Source of the DNA: Anaerolineales bacterium
GTDB lineage: Bacteria; Chloroflexota; Anaerolineae; Anaerolineales; UBA11579
NCBI GenBank assembly: GCA_025808555.1
Contig: CP075526.1
Span: 1,132,712 to 1,196,711 of the forward strand
DNA length: 64,000 nucleotides
Direction of reading: 5' to 3'
Position numbers and translations under genes: made by a program. Below, piece by piece: positions 9,250 to 16,776 of the stretch (position 1 is the first letter of the stretch; each line of letters begins with the position of its first letter). Below the pieces are notes generated by a model. That model was not told the DNA's origin. It was given only the letters and a program-made list of their open reading frames with translations, and searched no databases.

Positions 9250-10026
9250 ATGGCTCGAAAGATGAAAGCGAAAGTCCTGCTCCCTCCGCTCCAGGCATTG
9301 TTAGTGCTGGGAGTGACGCTGGCGGCTTGCGGCCCCAGCGATGCCGTATTGCAGCGCGAACGGGCTGCGCTGGTAGCGTTCTACGAGGGGACTCATGGCC
9401 CTGAATGGGTCGACCAGCGTGGCTGGCTGAGCGATGCTCCGGTGTGCGAATGGTACGGAGTGAGCTGCGAAGGCGGGCGCGTGGTGAGCCTGACGATGAA
9501 CTGGAACAGCCTGCGCGGGGAGTTGCCCACTGCACTGGCGCAGTTGAGCCAATTGCGTACGCTGGTGCTGTATTACAACCAGCTCAGCGGGCCATTGCCG
9601 CCAGAGCTGTCTGAGTTGCAGCATCTGGATACGGTCATCCTGCACCATAATCGTTTTGAGGGCGAGTTGCCTGAGGCGTATGGGAACCTTGGGAACCTGC
9701 GCATCCTTGACCTGGAAGGTAATCAGCTGAGTGGGCCATTACCCGCCAGTTTTGGAAAGCTACGCAGTCTGGAGATCCTGAACTTACGCCACAATCGCTT
9801 GAGCGGCGTGCTGCCAGCCGAGATCGGCCAGCTGGGGCAGCTGCAGGGCTTACTGTTAAGCTCAAACGACTTTGAGGGCGAGGTGCCTGGAGAATGGCTG
9901 GTGCTCGCCGACCATTTGTTGATGTTTGGCTTGTATGCCAACCCGCGTCTAGGCGAGATCCCCTTTGTGCTTGAGGATCTGCCGCGTTCGCGCCTGGAAT
10001 TTTTGAGCGAGCGGTCTGGATACTGA
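9250..10026 (+). CDS. Plant-type leucine-rich-repeat lipoprotein
   Basis: 258 residues. A basic N-terminus, hydrophobic stretch and lipobox VTLAAC (Cys27) mark a lipoprotein anchored on the outer membrane face. Residues ~34-66 (ERAALVAFYEGTHG ... CEWYGVSCEGG) resemble the N-terminal cap of plant LRR receptors. About seven repeats of the plant-specific type follow, LxxLxLxxNxLSGPLPxEL, e.g. LVLYYNQLSGPLPPEL and LDLEGNQLSGPLPASF. Such proteins usually bind proteins or glycans at the surface; no partner is indicated. It has its own promoter, and its end overlaps the presumed promoter of the next gene. Confidence 0.88.
   Translation: MARKMKAKVLLPPLQALLVLGVTLAACGPSDAVLQRERAALVAFYEGTHGPEWVDQRGWLSDAPVCEWYGVSCEGGRVVSLTMNWNSLRGELPTALAQLSQLRTLVLYYNQLSGPLPPELSELQHLDTVILHHNRFEGELPEAYGNLGNLRILDLEGNQLSGPLPASFGKLRSLEILNLRHNRLSGVLPAEIGQLGQLQGLLLSSNDFEGEVPGEWLVLADHLLMFGLYANPRLGEIPFVLEDLPRSRLEFLSERSGY
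10019..10024 (+). promoter_or_regulatory. Possible leaderless -10 box of the biotin carboxylase gene
   Basis: GATACT (4 of 6) ends 8 bases before ATG 10033 and overlaps the stop codon of the LRR gene. No Shine-Dalgarno or clear -35 is present. Confidence 0.35.
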
Positions 10027-10032
10027 TACCCA

Positions 10033-11532
10033 ATGGCAAACAAACTTCCCTTCACCACTGTGTTGGTTGCCAACCGCGGCGAGATCGCCGTGCGGGTGAT
10101 AAATGCGTGCCACAAGCTGGGTCTGCGGGCGGTGGCGGTGTACTCTGAGGCGGACGCTGGCGCATTGCATAGCCAGGTTGCGGATGAAGCTGTGCTGATC
10201 GGCCCGGCGGCGGCGCGGCAGTCCTATCTCGATTTCGAAGCTGTGCTGCGGGCGGCCAAGCAGACTGGCGCCGAAGCGGTGCACCCGGGCTATGGCTTTC
10301 TGGCTGAGAATGCCGAATTTGCTGAAGCGGTGATGAAGGCGGGCTTGGTCTGGATCGGCCCGCCGCCAGCGGCGATGCGCGCCATGGGCGACAAAGCTAC
10401 GGCCCGCGAGCTGATGTTGAAGGCTGGAGTGCCTGTGCTGCCGGGCTACCAGGGCGAGGACAGCGACGCTCAGCTGCGCAAAGCCGCCAAGGCTCTGGGC
10501 TACCCGCTGCTAGTGAAAGCGGCAGCGGGCGGCGGCGGCGTGGGCCAGCGGGTGGTGCAGGCAGCGGTAGAACTGGAAGATGCGATGGCCGCGGCGCGGC
10601 GTGAGGCCGCCAGCGCCTTTGGCGATGAGCGGCTAGTGCTGGAGAAGTACCTGGCGACGGCGCGCCATGTGGAAGTGCAAGTGGTGGGCGACCAGCATGG
10701 CAAGCTGCTGCACTTGTTCGAACGTGAGTGCTCGCTGCAACGCCGGCGGCAAAAAGTGGTGGAGGAAACACCGTCACCCTTGTTGGATGCGAGCTTGCGT
10801 GCGGCGATGTGCGAGGCCGCAGTGGCTGCAGCGGCCGTAGTGGATTACACCAACGCCGGCACGGTGGAGTTTTTGGTTGACCCGGCCACGCGTGAATTCT
10901 ATTTTCTGGAAATGAACACCCGCTTGCAAGTGGAGCACCCTGTGACTGAGCTCACGACTGGCGTGGATATTGTGGAGTGGCAGCTGCGCGTAGCCGCGGG
11001 TGAACCGCTGCCGTTTTCACAGAGTGAGCTTGCGCAGCGCGGCCACGCAATCGAGTGCCGCATCTATGCGGAGGATCCGGCGGCCAACTTTCTGCCGCAA
11101 GCCGGCAAGGTACTGAAGCTTCAGTTTCCACAAGGGGCACGAGTGGATGCGGGCATTACTGAGGGCCAGGCGGTGAGCGTGCACTATGACCCTATGCTGG
11201 CCAAGCTCAGCGTGCATGCGGCCGACCGCGCCCAGGCGCTGGCCGCCATGCGGATGGCGCTGGCGGATACTGTGCTGCTGGGTGTGGTCAATAACATCGA
11301 TTTTTTACAAGCCGTGTTGGCAGAGCCGACTGTGGCGGCGGGTGACTTTGACACCCAGACGATCGAACGCACATTTGCCGGGTGGCAGCCGGATGGCGGC
11401 TTGCCGGCGATGGCCTTGTTGGCTGCAGCCGCGCTGGAGTTGCAGCCTGGTGCAGCCGTTGCCACAGATGACCCAGACCCGTATTCGCCGTGGGCCAGCG
11501 GCAGCGGCTTCCGCATGGGTGGTGCACTGTGA
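10033..11532 (+). CDS. Biotin carboxylase subunit of acyl-CoA carboxylase
   Basis: ATP-dependent carboxylation of carrier-bound biotin. The 499-residue ATP-grasp protein has VLVANRGEIAVRV at residues 10-22, HPGYGFLAENAEFA near 85, the glycine-rich ATP loop KAAAGGGGVGQRVV near 164, the EXR-type motif FERECSLQRRRQKVVEE near 233, and the catalytic region FLEMNTRLQVEHPVTE near 294. It ends after the biotin-carboxylase C-domain and lacks the carrier domain that MCC and PCC alpha chains usually have; the next gene supplies it. Stop and next start overlap as GTGA. It probably partners the beta subunit at 5.1 kb; a role with another acyl-CoA carboxylase is possible. Confidence 0.9.
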   Translation: MANKLPFTTVLVANRGEIAVRVINACHKLGLRAVAVYSEADAGALHSQVADEAVLIGPAAARQSYLDFEAVLRAAKQTGAEAVHPGYGFLAENAEFAEAVMKAGLVWIGPPPAAMRAMGDKATARELMLKAGVPVLPGYQGEDSDAQLRKAAKALGYPLLVKAAAGGGGVGQRVVQAAVELEDAMAAARREAASAFGDERLVLEKYLATARHVEVQVVGDQHGKLLHLFERECSLQRRRQKVVEETPSPLLDASLRAAMCEAAVAAAAVVDYTNAGTVEFLVDPATREFYFLEMNTRLQVEHPVTELTTGVDIVEWQLRVAAGEPLPFSQSELAQRGHAIECRIYAEDPAANFLPQAGKVLKLQFPQGARVDAGITEGQAVSVHYDPMLAKLSVHAADRAQALAAMRMALADTVLLGVVNNIDFLQAVLAEPTVAAGDFDTQTIERTFAGWQPDGGLPAMALLAAAALELQPGAAVATDDPDPYSPWASGSGFRMGGAL

Positions 11533-12020
11533 AGTTTTATTTTGCACATGGCGGTGATACGCATGTGGTTGAAGTACAGACCAGAGGCGAGGCGCTACGA
11601 GCCGTGATCGATGGGCAGGTGTATGAAGCCAGGCTTGAGCTCGGCCAGCCGGTAGTACTAACCTTGGGCGGCCAACAGGTGCAGATCGCCTGGGCCAAAG
11701 ATGGCCGGGATACCTGGCTGCATGTGGCCGGCCGCAGTTACAGGCTGCGGCGCACCACGGGCGGCCGTTCGAGCGGCCAGGCAGCGGGCGCAGAACGCAG
11801 CCTGCGGGCGCCAATGCCGGGCCAAGTGCGCAAGGTGCTGGTGCAGCCCGGCCAACCGGTGACCGCAGGCGCAGTGCTTGTGGTGCTGGAGGCGATGAAG
11901 ATGGAAGTGCGCATCATGGCAAGCCAGGACGCAAAAGTGGCGCAGATCGCCGTAACTGAAGGCCAGAGCGTGGAAAAAGACCAGCTGTTGGTGGAACTGG
12001 AGCCAAACGATGGCGGGTAA
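11529..12020 (+). CDS. Biotin carboxyl carrier protein with BT-like N-terminal region
   Basis: 163 residues starting at a GTG that overlaps the previous stop (GTGA). The C-terminal biotinyl domain has the EAMKMEV motif, with the biotin-accepting lysine at about residue 124, preceded by RAPMPGQVRKVLVQPGQPV. The first ~75 residues (beta-rich: YEARLELGQPVVLTLGGQQV) correspond in position to the BT domain that links biotin carboxylase to the transferase in MCC and PCC alpha chains. The pair therefore looks like a fissioned alpha chain. An in-frame ATG at 11490 would add an unconserved leader inside the previous gene. Overlaps the MaoC gene by 11 bases. Confidence 0.88.
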   Translation: MKFYFAHGGDTHVVEVQTRGEALRAVIDGQVYEARLELGQPVVLTLGGQQVQIAWAKDGRDTWLHVAGRSYRLRRTTGGRSSGQAAGAERSLRAPMPGQVRKVLVQPGQPVTAGAVLVVLEAMKMEVRIMASQDAKVAQIAVTEGQSVEKDQLLVELEPNDGG

Positions 12021-12462
12021 GTACTACGAAGAATTGGAAGTGGGCCAGCGAATGCGCCATGGCCGCACCCGCACGATCACTGAGGCGGATAATGTGTTGT
12101 TCAGCGGGCTGACAATGAACACTCAGCCTCTGCACATGGATGAGGAGTTTGCCAAACGCAGCCAGTTCGGCCAGCGGATCGTCAATGGCATCTTCACCTT
12201 TGGGGTCGTTGTGGGCATTACGGTGCCTGATCTGACCGAAGGCACGATCGTGGCTAACCTTGGCTACGAGAGGGTCAACCACCCCAACCCTGTATTTGCT
12301 GGCGACACGATCTGGGTGGAAACTGAAGTGCTGGAAAAGCGCCCCTCCGGAAGCAAACCTGACCGCGGTGTGGTGCGTTTGCGCCATGTGGCTTACAAGC
12401 AAACAGGCGAGCCCGTGGTCGAGATCGAGCGGGCTGTGATGTTTTTGAAACGAGAGGCCTAA
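12010..12462 (+). CDS. MaoC-family acyl-CoA hydratase/dehydratase
   Basis: 150-residue hot-dog fold protein that should hydrate an enoyl-CoA or dehydrate a hydroxyacyl-CoA. The conserved segment reads LTMNTQPLHMDEEFAKRSQFG (about residues 36-56), matching the MaoC active-site pattern with His present and Asn where classic R-hydratases have the first Asp. This NTQPLH variant is, as I recall, typical of MaoC members acting on branched or C5 dicarboxyl-CoA substrates such as mesaconyl- or itaconyl-CoA. Gene order (carboxylase, MaoC, CitE) suggests it hydrates the carboxylated product before lyase cleavage. It overlaps the preceding gene by 11 bases and the next by 1. Confidence 0.85.
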   Translation: MAGKYYEELEVGQRMRHGRTRTITEADNVLFSGLTMNTQPLHMDEEFAKRSQFGQRIVNGIFTFGVVVGITVPDLTEGTIVANLGYERVNHPNPVFAGDTIWVETEVLEKRPSGSKPDRGVVRLRHVAYKQTGEPVVEIERAVMFLKREA

Positions 12463-13331
12463 TGCGCACAAGACGAACCTTGTTGTATGTCCCCGGCAGC
12501 GATTGGCGCAAGATGGAGAAGGCTGCAGGCCTGGGCGCGGATTGTGTGTGCCTGGACCTGGAAGATGGCGTAGCGCCCAGTAGCAAGGCGGAAGCGCGCA
12601 CGTTGATTGCCAAAGCACTGACCGAACTTGATTTTGGCCGCAGCGAGCGATTGGTACGCGTGAACGCTGCCGATAGCGGCCTGCAGGCTGAGGATCTGCA
12701 GATCGCCAGCCATCCAAACCTGCAAGGCATCGTGCTGCCGAAAGCGGCCAGCGCGGCGGATGTTCAGGCTGTTGGTGTACGTCTGCAGCAAGCGGAGCGC
12801 GAACGCGGGCTGGCGGCGAATACATTGAGCTTATTGGCGCAGATCGAGAGCGCCATGGGCCTGGTGAATTTAAAAGACATCGCCAGCGCGGATAAGCATC
12901 TGGTGGCGCTGATCTTTGGCTCAGAAGATTTTGCCAGTGATCTGGGCGCCATCCGTACGCAGGAGGCTGATGAGATCTTCTATGCGCGCAGCGCAGTAGT
13001 GACGCATGCGGCCGCCTTTGGTCTGCAGGCTATCGACATGTTGCATGTGAACTTCAAAGACAGTGCGGGCTTGATGCAGCTGGCGGCCCAAGGGGCGCGG
13101 TTGGGCTACAGCGGTATGCAGGTCGTGCATCCTGACCAGATCGCGCCGGTTTTGGCCGCCTTCACTCCGAGCGCAGAGGAGACCGCCTGGGCGCAACGCG
13201 TAGTGGATGGGTATACCCGGCACGCAGCGGAGGGCCGCGGCGCGTTCGCACTGGATGGCAAGATGATCGATATGCCGCTGGTGAAAGCCGCACAGCGCGT
13301 GCTGGCGCGGGCGGGTGTGGCAAACAAATAA
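12462..13331 (+). CDS. CitE/HpcH-type CoA-ester lyase
   Basis: TIM-barrel C-C lyase of the citrate lyase beta/malyl-CoA lyase family, 289 residues. Motifs: LLYVPGSDWRKMEKA (9-22), CLDLEDGVAPSSK with the metal-binding acidic pair (28-40), VRVNAADS, LLAQIESAMGLVNL (metal-binding Glu), FGSEDFASDLG, and GYSGMQVVHPDQI near 218. Candidate substrates are citramalyl-CoA, malyl-CoA or 3-hydroxy-3-methylglutaryl-CoA. Context with a methylcrotonyl-type carboxylase and a MaoC hydratase makes the last worth considering, but this is inference. It shares one base with the MaoC gene and is the last gene of the operon, followed by a terminator. Confidence 0.85.
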   Translation: MRTRRTLLYVPGSDWRKMEKAAGLGADCVCLDLEDGVAPSSKAEARTLIAKALTELDFGRSERLVRVNAADSGLQAEDLQIASHPNLQGIVLPKAASAADVQAVGVRLQQAERERGLAANTLSLLAQIESAMGLVNLKDIASADKHLVALIFGSEDFASDLGAIRTQEADEIFYARSAVVTHAAAFGLQAIDMLHVNFKDSAGLMQLAAQGARLGYSGMQVVHPDQIAPVLAAFTPSAEETAWAQRVVDGYTRHAAEGRGAFALDGKMIDMPLVKAAQRVLARAGVANK

Positions 13332-13360
13332 AAAGGCCGGGAATTCCCGGCCTTTTTTAT
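13331..13360. terminator. Bidirectional intrinsic terminator
   Basis: A perfect 26-base palindrome (arms AAAAGGCCGGGAA and its complement) with a T-run on each strand. It separates the CitE gene (+) from the DUF4349 gene (-). Confidence 0.9.
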
Positions 13361-13370
13361 TCTCTTGAAG

Positions 13371-14321
13371 TTAGCGCTTCTTGCGCTTGGCGGCAGGTTT
13401 GCTGCGCACACCGCGGCGCTGGCGGAGCCAGCGCACTAGGAAGTACAGGGGTGCGCCGAGCACCAGCAGAATGGGGAGAGCATACAGCACCAGCCAGATC
13501 ACGGCATTGACGATGCTTTGCAGAGCGCTGAGTAGGGCCTGAATGGCGTCTTTGGCCACGCCTACCGGCTCCCAGCCGCCAATGGTGATAGGCTGAACAG
13601 CCTGGCTGGCGATCAGGTCCACGCTGATGGAGGACATGGCGGCGGATTCTTCGTAGTACTTGATCTGGCCCTTGAGGACTTCGATCTGCTCAGTTATGTA
13701 ATTGAGCTGGTTGAAAGCAGCAAGCACATCTTCGGTGTCCTCGGCGTCTTGCATGATCTGGCGCAGCAAGGCCTCAGCATCCTGCAGGTTACGTAAGCGG
13801 GACTGGAGGTCAGTGTATTCGGCGGTCACATCCTGCCCGGAGAGACTGCGGTTCTCCACAGTGCGAGCGTCCTGCTCGATCAACTCCAGAGCTTCGGTGA
13901 GACGCTCAGCCGGCACACGGATGGTGATGCTGGCCGAGGGGGCCTGGGTGCCATTTGCAAGGGTGCGTTGATAAAGGTATGAATCGACCACGAAGCCGCC
14001 GAAGCGTTCTGCCAAGGCCGTAATACTTTGCATGGCCTCTTCAGGCTGATCCACCACGATGGAGAGACTGGCGTTTTGGATGACCAGGCGCTCAGCGTTG
14101 GCGGCTGGCGGCGCACCAGCTACTCCCCCACCATAGCTTTCTTCCATGCTATCCGCGGCGACCATTTCGCCTGCAAAGGTCATATTGGGGCTGGAAGGCA
14201 TTTCCATTTGCGCGCTGCGTTCGTAATCTGCAATGGCAGCGGCCGCTGGGGCACAGGCGCCCAGCAGCATGGCGGCGAGAATAGATGCAACAACAATATA
14301 TGAGGGCGTTTTATGTTTCAT
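13371..14321 (-). CDS. DUF4349 lipoprotein
   Basis: 316-residue surface lipoprotein of unknown function. Signal peptide with lipobox LLGAC (Cys23), then a low-complexity Ala/Glu/Ser region to about 75. The DUF4349 core follows: LVIQNASLSIVVDQPEEAMQ, FGGFVVDSYLYQ, ASITIRVPAERLTEAL, then a coiled-coil segment (EYTDLQSRLRNLQDAEALLR to LKGQIKYYEESAAMS). A C-terminal transmembrane helix (~268-292, WLVLYALPILLVLGAPLYFLV) and a strongly basic tail (RSKPAAKRKKR) follow, so it may be fixed to the membrane at both ends. The start is backed by a good Shine-Dalgarno sequence (AAAGGAGA) 7 bases before the ATG. Confidence 0.85.
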   Translation of the reverse strand: MKHKTPSYIVVASILAAMLLGACAPAAAAIADYERSAQMEMPSSPNMTFAGEMVAADSMEESYGGGVAGAPPAANAERLVIQNASLSIVVDQPEEAMQSITALAERFGGFVVDSYLYQRTLANGTQAPSASITIRVPAERLTEALELIEQDARTVENRSLSGQDVTAEYTDLQSRLRNLQDAEALLRQIMQDAEDTEDVLAAFNQLNYITEQIEVLKGQIKYYEESAAMSSISVDLIASQAVQPITIGGWEPVGVAKDAIQALLSALQSIVNAVIWLVLYALPILLVLGAPLYFLVRWLRQRRGVRSKPAAKRKKR

Positions 14322-14380
14322 GTTGTCTCTCCTTTGAGTGTTCCTCCCCTAGTAACGCAGCAACGTAGAAAAAAGTTCCG

Positions 14381-15103
14381 TCACCAACCGCCAGAGAGAC
14401 GGCTGGCGTGACGCTCCGGCAGCCTGGCAGCCAGCATACGGGTCTGCACCAGGGGGATGTCATACTCCACGCGAGTGTAGTGCCAGGAGGCATATTGGGG
14501 ATCGAAGATGGCATAGGCGGCACGCGGGTCACGATCGCGTGGTTGGCCTACGGAGCCTGGGTTGGCGATGCAGCGGTCATGCAACTCTAGCGTAGTGCCG
14601 GCAGGCGGAATCTGTAGGTTGATCCCCGCGCCGTGTTTGATGAACAGCACGGGTACATGAGTATGGCCAACAAAACAGAACGGGGTCTCAAAGTAGCTGA
14701 AATTCTCCAAGGCCGAATAACTATCTAGCAGATATTCCAGTACGGGTTGGCGCGGGCTGGCATGGGCCAGGGTGACCCCTTCTTCCACACGCATCGGCTG
14801 CAGGTTCTGCAGGAAGGCCAGCGACTCCGGCGTAAGCATGTCGCGCAGCCACTCCACTGAAGTGCGCGCCTCGGCGTTAAAACTCTCCAGCGGCAATTGG
14901 CCAATGGCGGCCGCGTCATGGTTGCCCTGCAGGCAGACCAGGTTGGGCAAAGCCGCTAAACGGGCAATGCACTCGTTGGGGTCAGGGCCGTAGCCTACGA
15001 CGTCTCCCAGGCACCAAACGGCATCCACGGTCCCCGCATCTGCCAGAACGGCTTCAAGCGCGGTGAGATTTGCGTGAATATCGCTAATGACCAGGGTGCG
15101 CAT
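14381..15103 (-). CDS. YfcE/MJ0936-type metallophosphoesterase
   Basis: Calcineurin-like phosphoesterase of 240 residues. All metal-site motifs are visible: SDIHANL (7-13), LGDVVGYGPDP (about 33-43), LQGNHDAAA (60s), a His in VTLAHASPRQPV, and FVGHTHVPVLF near 155. This family cleaves phosphodiesters or phosphoprotein substrates; the natural substrate is unknown. I chose the ATG giving MRTLVISDIHAN; the frame is open ~95 codons further upstream but that is antisense-like sequence over cytidine deaminase. It lies 7 bases after the deaminase gene and is probably co-transcribed with it. Confidence 0.88.
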   Translation of the reverse strand: MRTLVISDIHANLTALEAVLADAGTVDAVWCLGDVVGYGPDPNECIARLAALPNLVCLQGNHDAAAIGQLPLESFNAEARTSVEWLRDMLTPESLAFLQNLQPMRVEEGVTLAHASPRQPVLEYLLDSYSALENFSYFETPFCFVGHTHVPVLFIKHGAGINLQIPPAGTTLELHDRCIANPGSVGQPRDRDPRAAYAIFDPQYASWHYTRVEYDIPLVQTRMLAARLPERHASRLSGGW

Positions 15104-15110
15104 ATAGTGC

Positions 15111-15509
15111 TTACGGTTTGATATTGAGATTGCTGGGCAGAAAGGCGCCGGGCAATAATTTATCGACGGTGGATTCTTGCAATATCTCGCCAGCCTGATT
15201 GGCAAGCAGCACAGTAGCGTGGAGGGCAAATTCAGCCAAGACTTGGCGGCAGGAGCCGCAGGGTGAGCCGCCGTCTCGCGTGACCACAGCGATCGAGTCA
15301 AACTCGCGCTCACCCTGCATGATGGCAGTGAACATGGCCACACGCTCGGCACAGATCGAGTCAGGGTACGCGGCGTTCTCGATGTTAGCACCCAAGTAGA
15401 CTTTGCCGGCTTTGGTGCGCAGCGCGGCGCCGACGAAGTAGTTGGAGTATGGCGCGTAGGCGGCTTTTTGTGCTTCTTGTGCGGCTTTTACCAGCTCAGT
15501 CTTTGACAT
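15111..15509 (-). CDS. cdd: Cytidine deaminase
   Basis: Deaminates cytidine and deoxycytidine to uridine forms in pyrimidine salvage. The 132-residue product has the usual length and both zinc motifs: CAER (Cys53, catalytic Glu55) and PCGSCRQ (Cys84, Cys87), plus the N-terminal YAPYSNYFVGAAL substrate-binding strand. The start lies inside the 3' end of the CNNM/CorC gene (14-base overlap), so it is translationally linked to that gene; the phosphoesterase follows 7 bases later. Confidence 0.95.
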   Translation of the reverse strand: MSKTELVKAAQEAQKAAYAPYSNYFVGAALRTKAGKVYLGANIENAAYPDSICAERVAMFTAIMQGEREFDSIAVVTRDGGSPCGSCRQVLAEFALHATVLLANQAGEILQESTVDKLLPGAFLPSNLNIKP

Positions 15510-16776
15510 TATCTTCTTTCTCAGCTTCCAACAGAGCCGACGGAGTACGCAAGGCGCGGACCCGGCGGATGCGGCGGCCGGTAATGAATTCTACGGTGAA
15601 GAGCAAACCATCCTGCTTCACCTGTTCACCCACGCGTGGCAGGCGGCCCAGGGTGCTGAACAGAAAGCCGCCCAGGGTGTCGGCGTTCTCTGTACTGAGA
15701 TCACTTTGCATGATTTCGTTAAAGTCTGCCAGTGGAATACGCCCATGAAACAAGTATTCATCTTCGGAGACTTCTTGGTAGTTCTGCTCCTCACCCAGGT
15801 CATCATATTCATCCTGGATCTCGCCGACGATCTCTTCCATCAGGTCTTCGAGAGTTACCAGGCCAGCCACGCCGCCATATTCATCCACCACGATCCCCAT
15901 GTGGATGCGGCTGCCCTGCATTTCGGAGAGCAGTTCATCGAGTTTTTTGGACTCAGGCACGAAGTAAGCGCCGCGCGCCAGGTCACGCAGGGGCTTGTTG
16001 TTCTCCTCGCCGCTGCGCCAGACTTTTAGGATGTCTTTCAGGTAGAGCACTCCTGCGATGTCGTCAATCGTTTCATTGTAGACCGGGATGCGCGAGTAGC
16101 CTGATTCGATGAGCGCATCCACGGCGTCTTTGAGAGGGGTGCTGGCCTCAAGGGCGAAGATGTCTATGCGCGGCACCATGATCTCGCGCGCCAGTGTGTG
16201 GCCAAACTCCACAATCGACATGATCATCTCGTGCTCGTCCTCTTCCAGCACGCCTTGCTGCTCGCTGGCGGTGACGAAAGACTTGAGCTCATCCTCGGTG
16301 ATGGTTTCGAGATCGGCAACGTTCTGGTTGCCGGGGCTCAGGCGGGAGAGCACGAAGATGATGGGATGCATCAGCGTGTTGACCACGCGGGCCACGCCGC
16401 TGAGGCGCAGCGACCAGCGCTCTGGGTCTTGCAGGACGCGGCGCTCCACAAAGAATTCGGCCAGCCAAATGGCAAAACCGATCGCCACCAGGGAACCCAG
16501 GTTGATGAGCGAGGCGCTGCCTTGTGAAGTAGGGATGAGGAAATCGAGCACCAGGCCGGCCATGAGGAAACGCAGCAGGACCAGCGAGAGCTGCAAAGCA
16601 TCACGAAGATTCTGGCGATGCCTAAGCAACTCCAGGGTGCGGGCCGCCTTGATTTCCAGTTCGTCTTCCAGAGTGACCAGACGGGTCTGGCGCACATTGA
16701 TGATGCTGGCGCGGGTGGCAGTGACCAGTAAATCGAATGCAAGTAAAAGAGCAAGCAGGGCTATGAGCGGACTAAT
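15496..16776 (-). CDS. CNNM/CorC (HlyC/CorC) transporter-associated protein with CBS pair
   Basis: Membrane protein of the DUF21-CBS-CorC_HlyC architecture, linked to Mg2+/Co2+ homeostasis in other bacteria. After the N-terminal membrane region come LARGYF-linked CBS repeats ([67 protein letters not shown]) and a C-terminal CorC domain ([13 protein letters not shown] to [16 protein letters not shown]). The first normal start, GTG 16695, would remove a clear first helix: upstream in-frame codons read [20 protein letters not shown] before [12 protein letters not shown]. No ATG, GTG or TTG lies between the upstream stop and that point. ATT at 16776, 5 bases after GGAAGG, is the best candidate and gives 426 residues. 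Start uncertain; family secure. Confidence 0.85.
   Translation of the reverse strand: MSPLIALLALLLAFDLLVTATRASIINVRQTRLVTLEDELEIKAARTLELLRHRQNLRDALQLSLVLLRFLMAGLVLDFLIPTSQGSASLINLGSLVAIGFAIWLAEFFVERRVLQDPERWSLRLSGVARVVNTLMHPIIFVLSRLSPGNQNVADLETITEDELKSFVTASEQQGVLEEDEHEMIMSIVEFGHTLAREIMVPRIDIFALEASTPLKDAVDALIESGYSRIPVYNETIDDIAGVLYLKDILKVWRSGEENNKPLRDLARGAYFVPESKKLDELLSEMQGSRIHMGIVVDEYGGVAGLVTLEDLMEEIVGEIQDEYDDLGEEQNYQEVSEDEYLFHGRIPLADFNEIMQSDLSTENADTLGGFLFSTLGRLPRVGEQVKQDGLLFTVEFITGRRIRRVRALRTPSALLEAEKEDNVKD

Noticed and set aside
11914-12825. Minus-strand 303-codon frame across BCCP, MaoC and CitE genes
   Set aside because: Antisense to three overlapping genes with clear active-site motifs; no domain seen.
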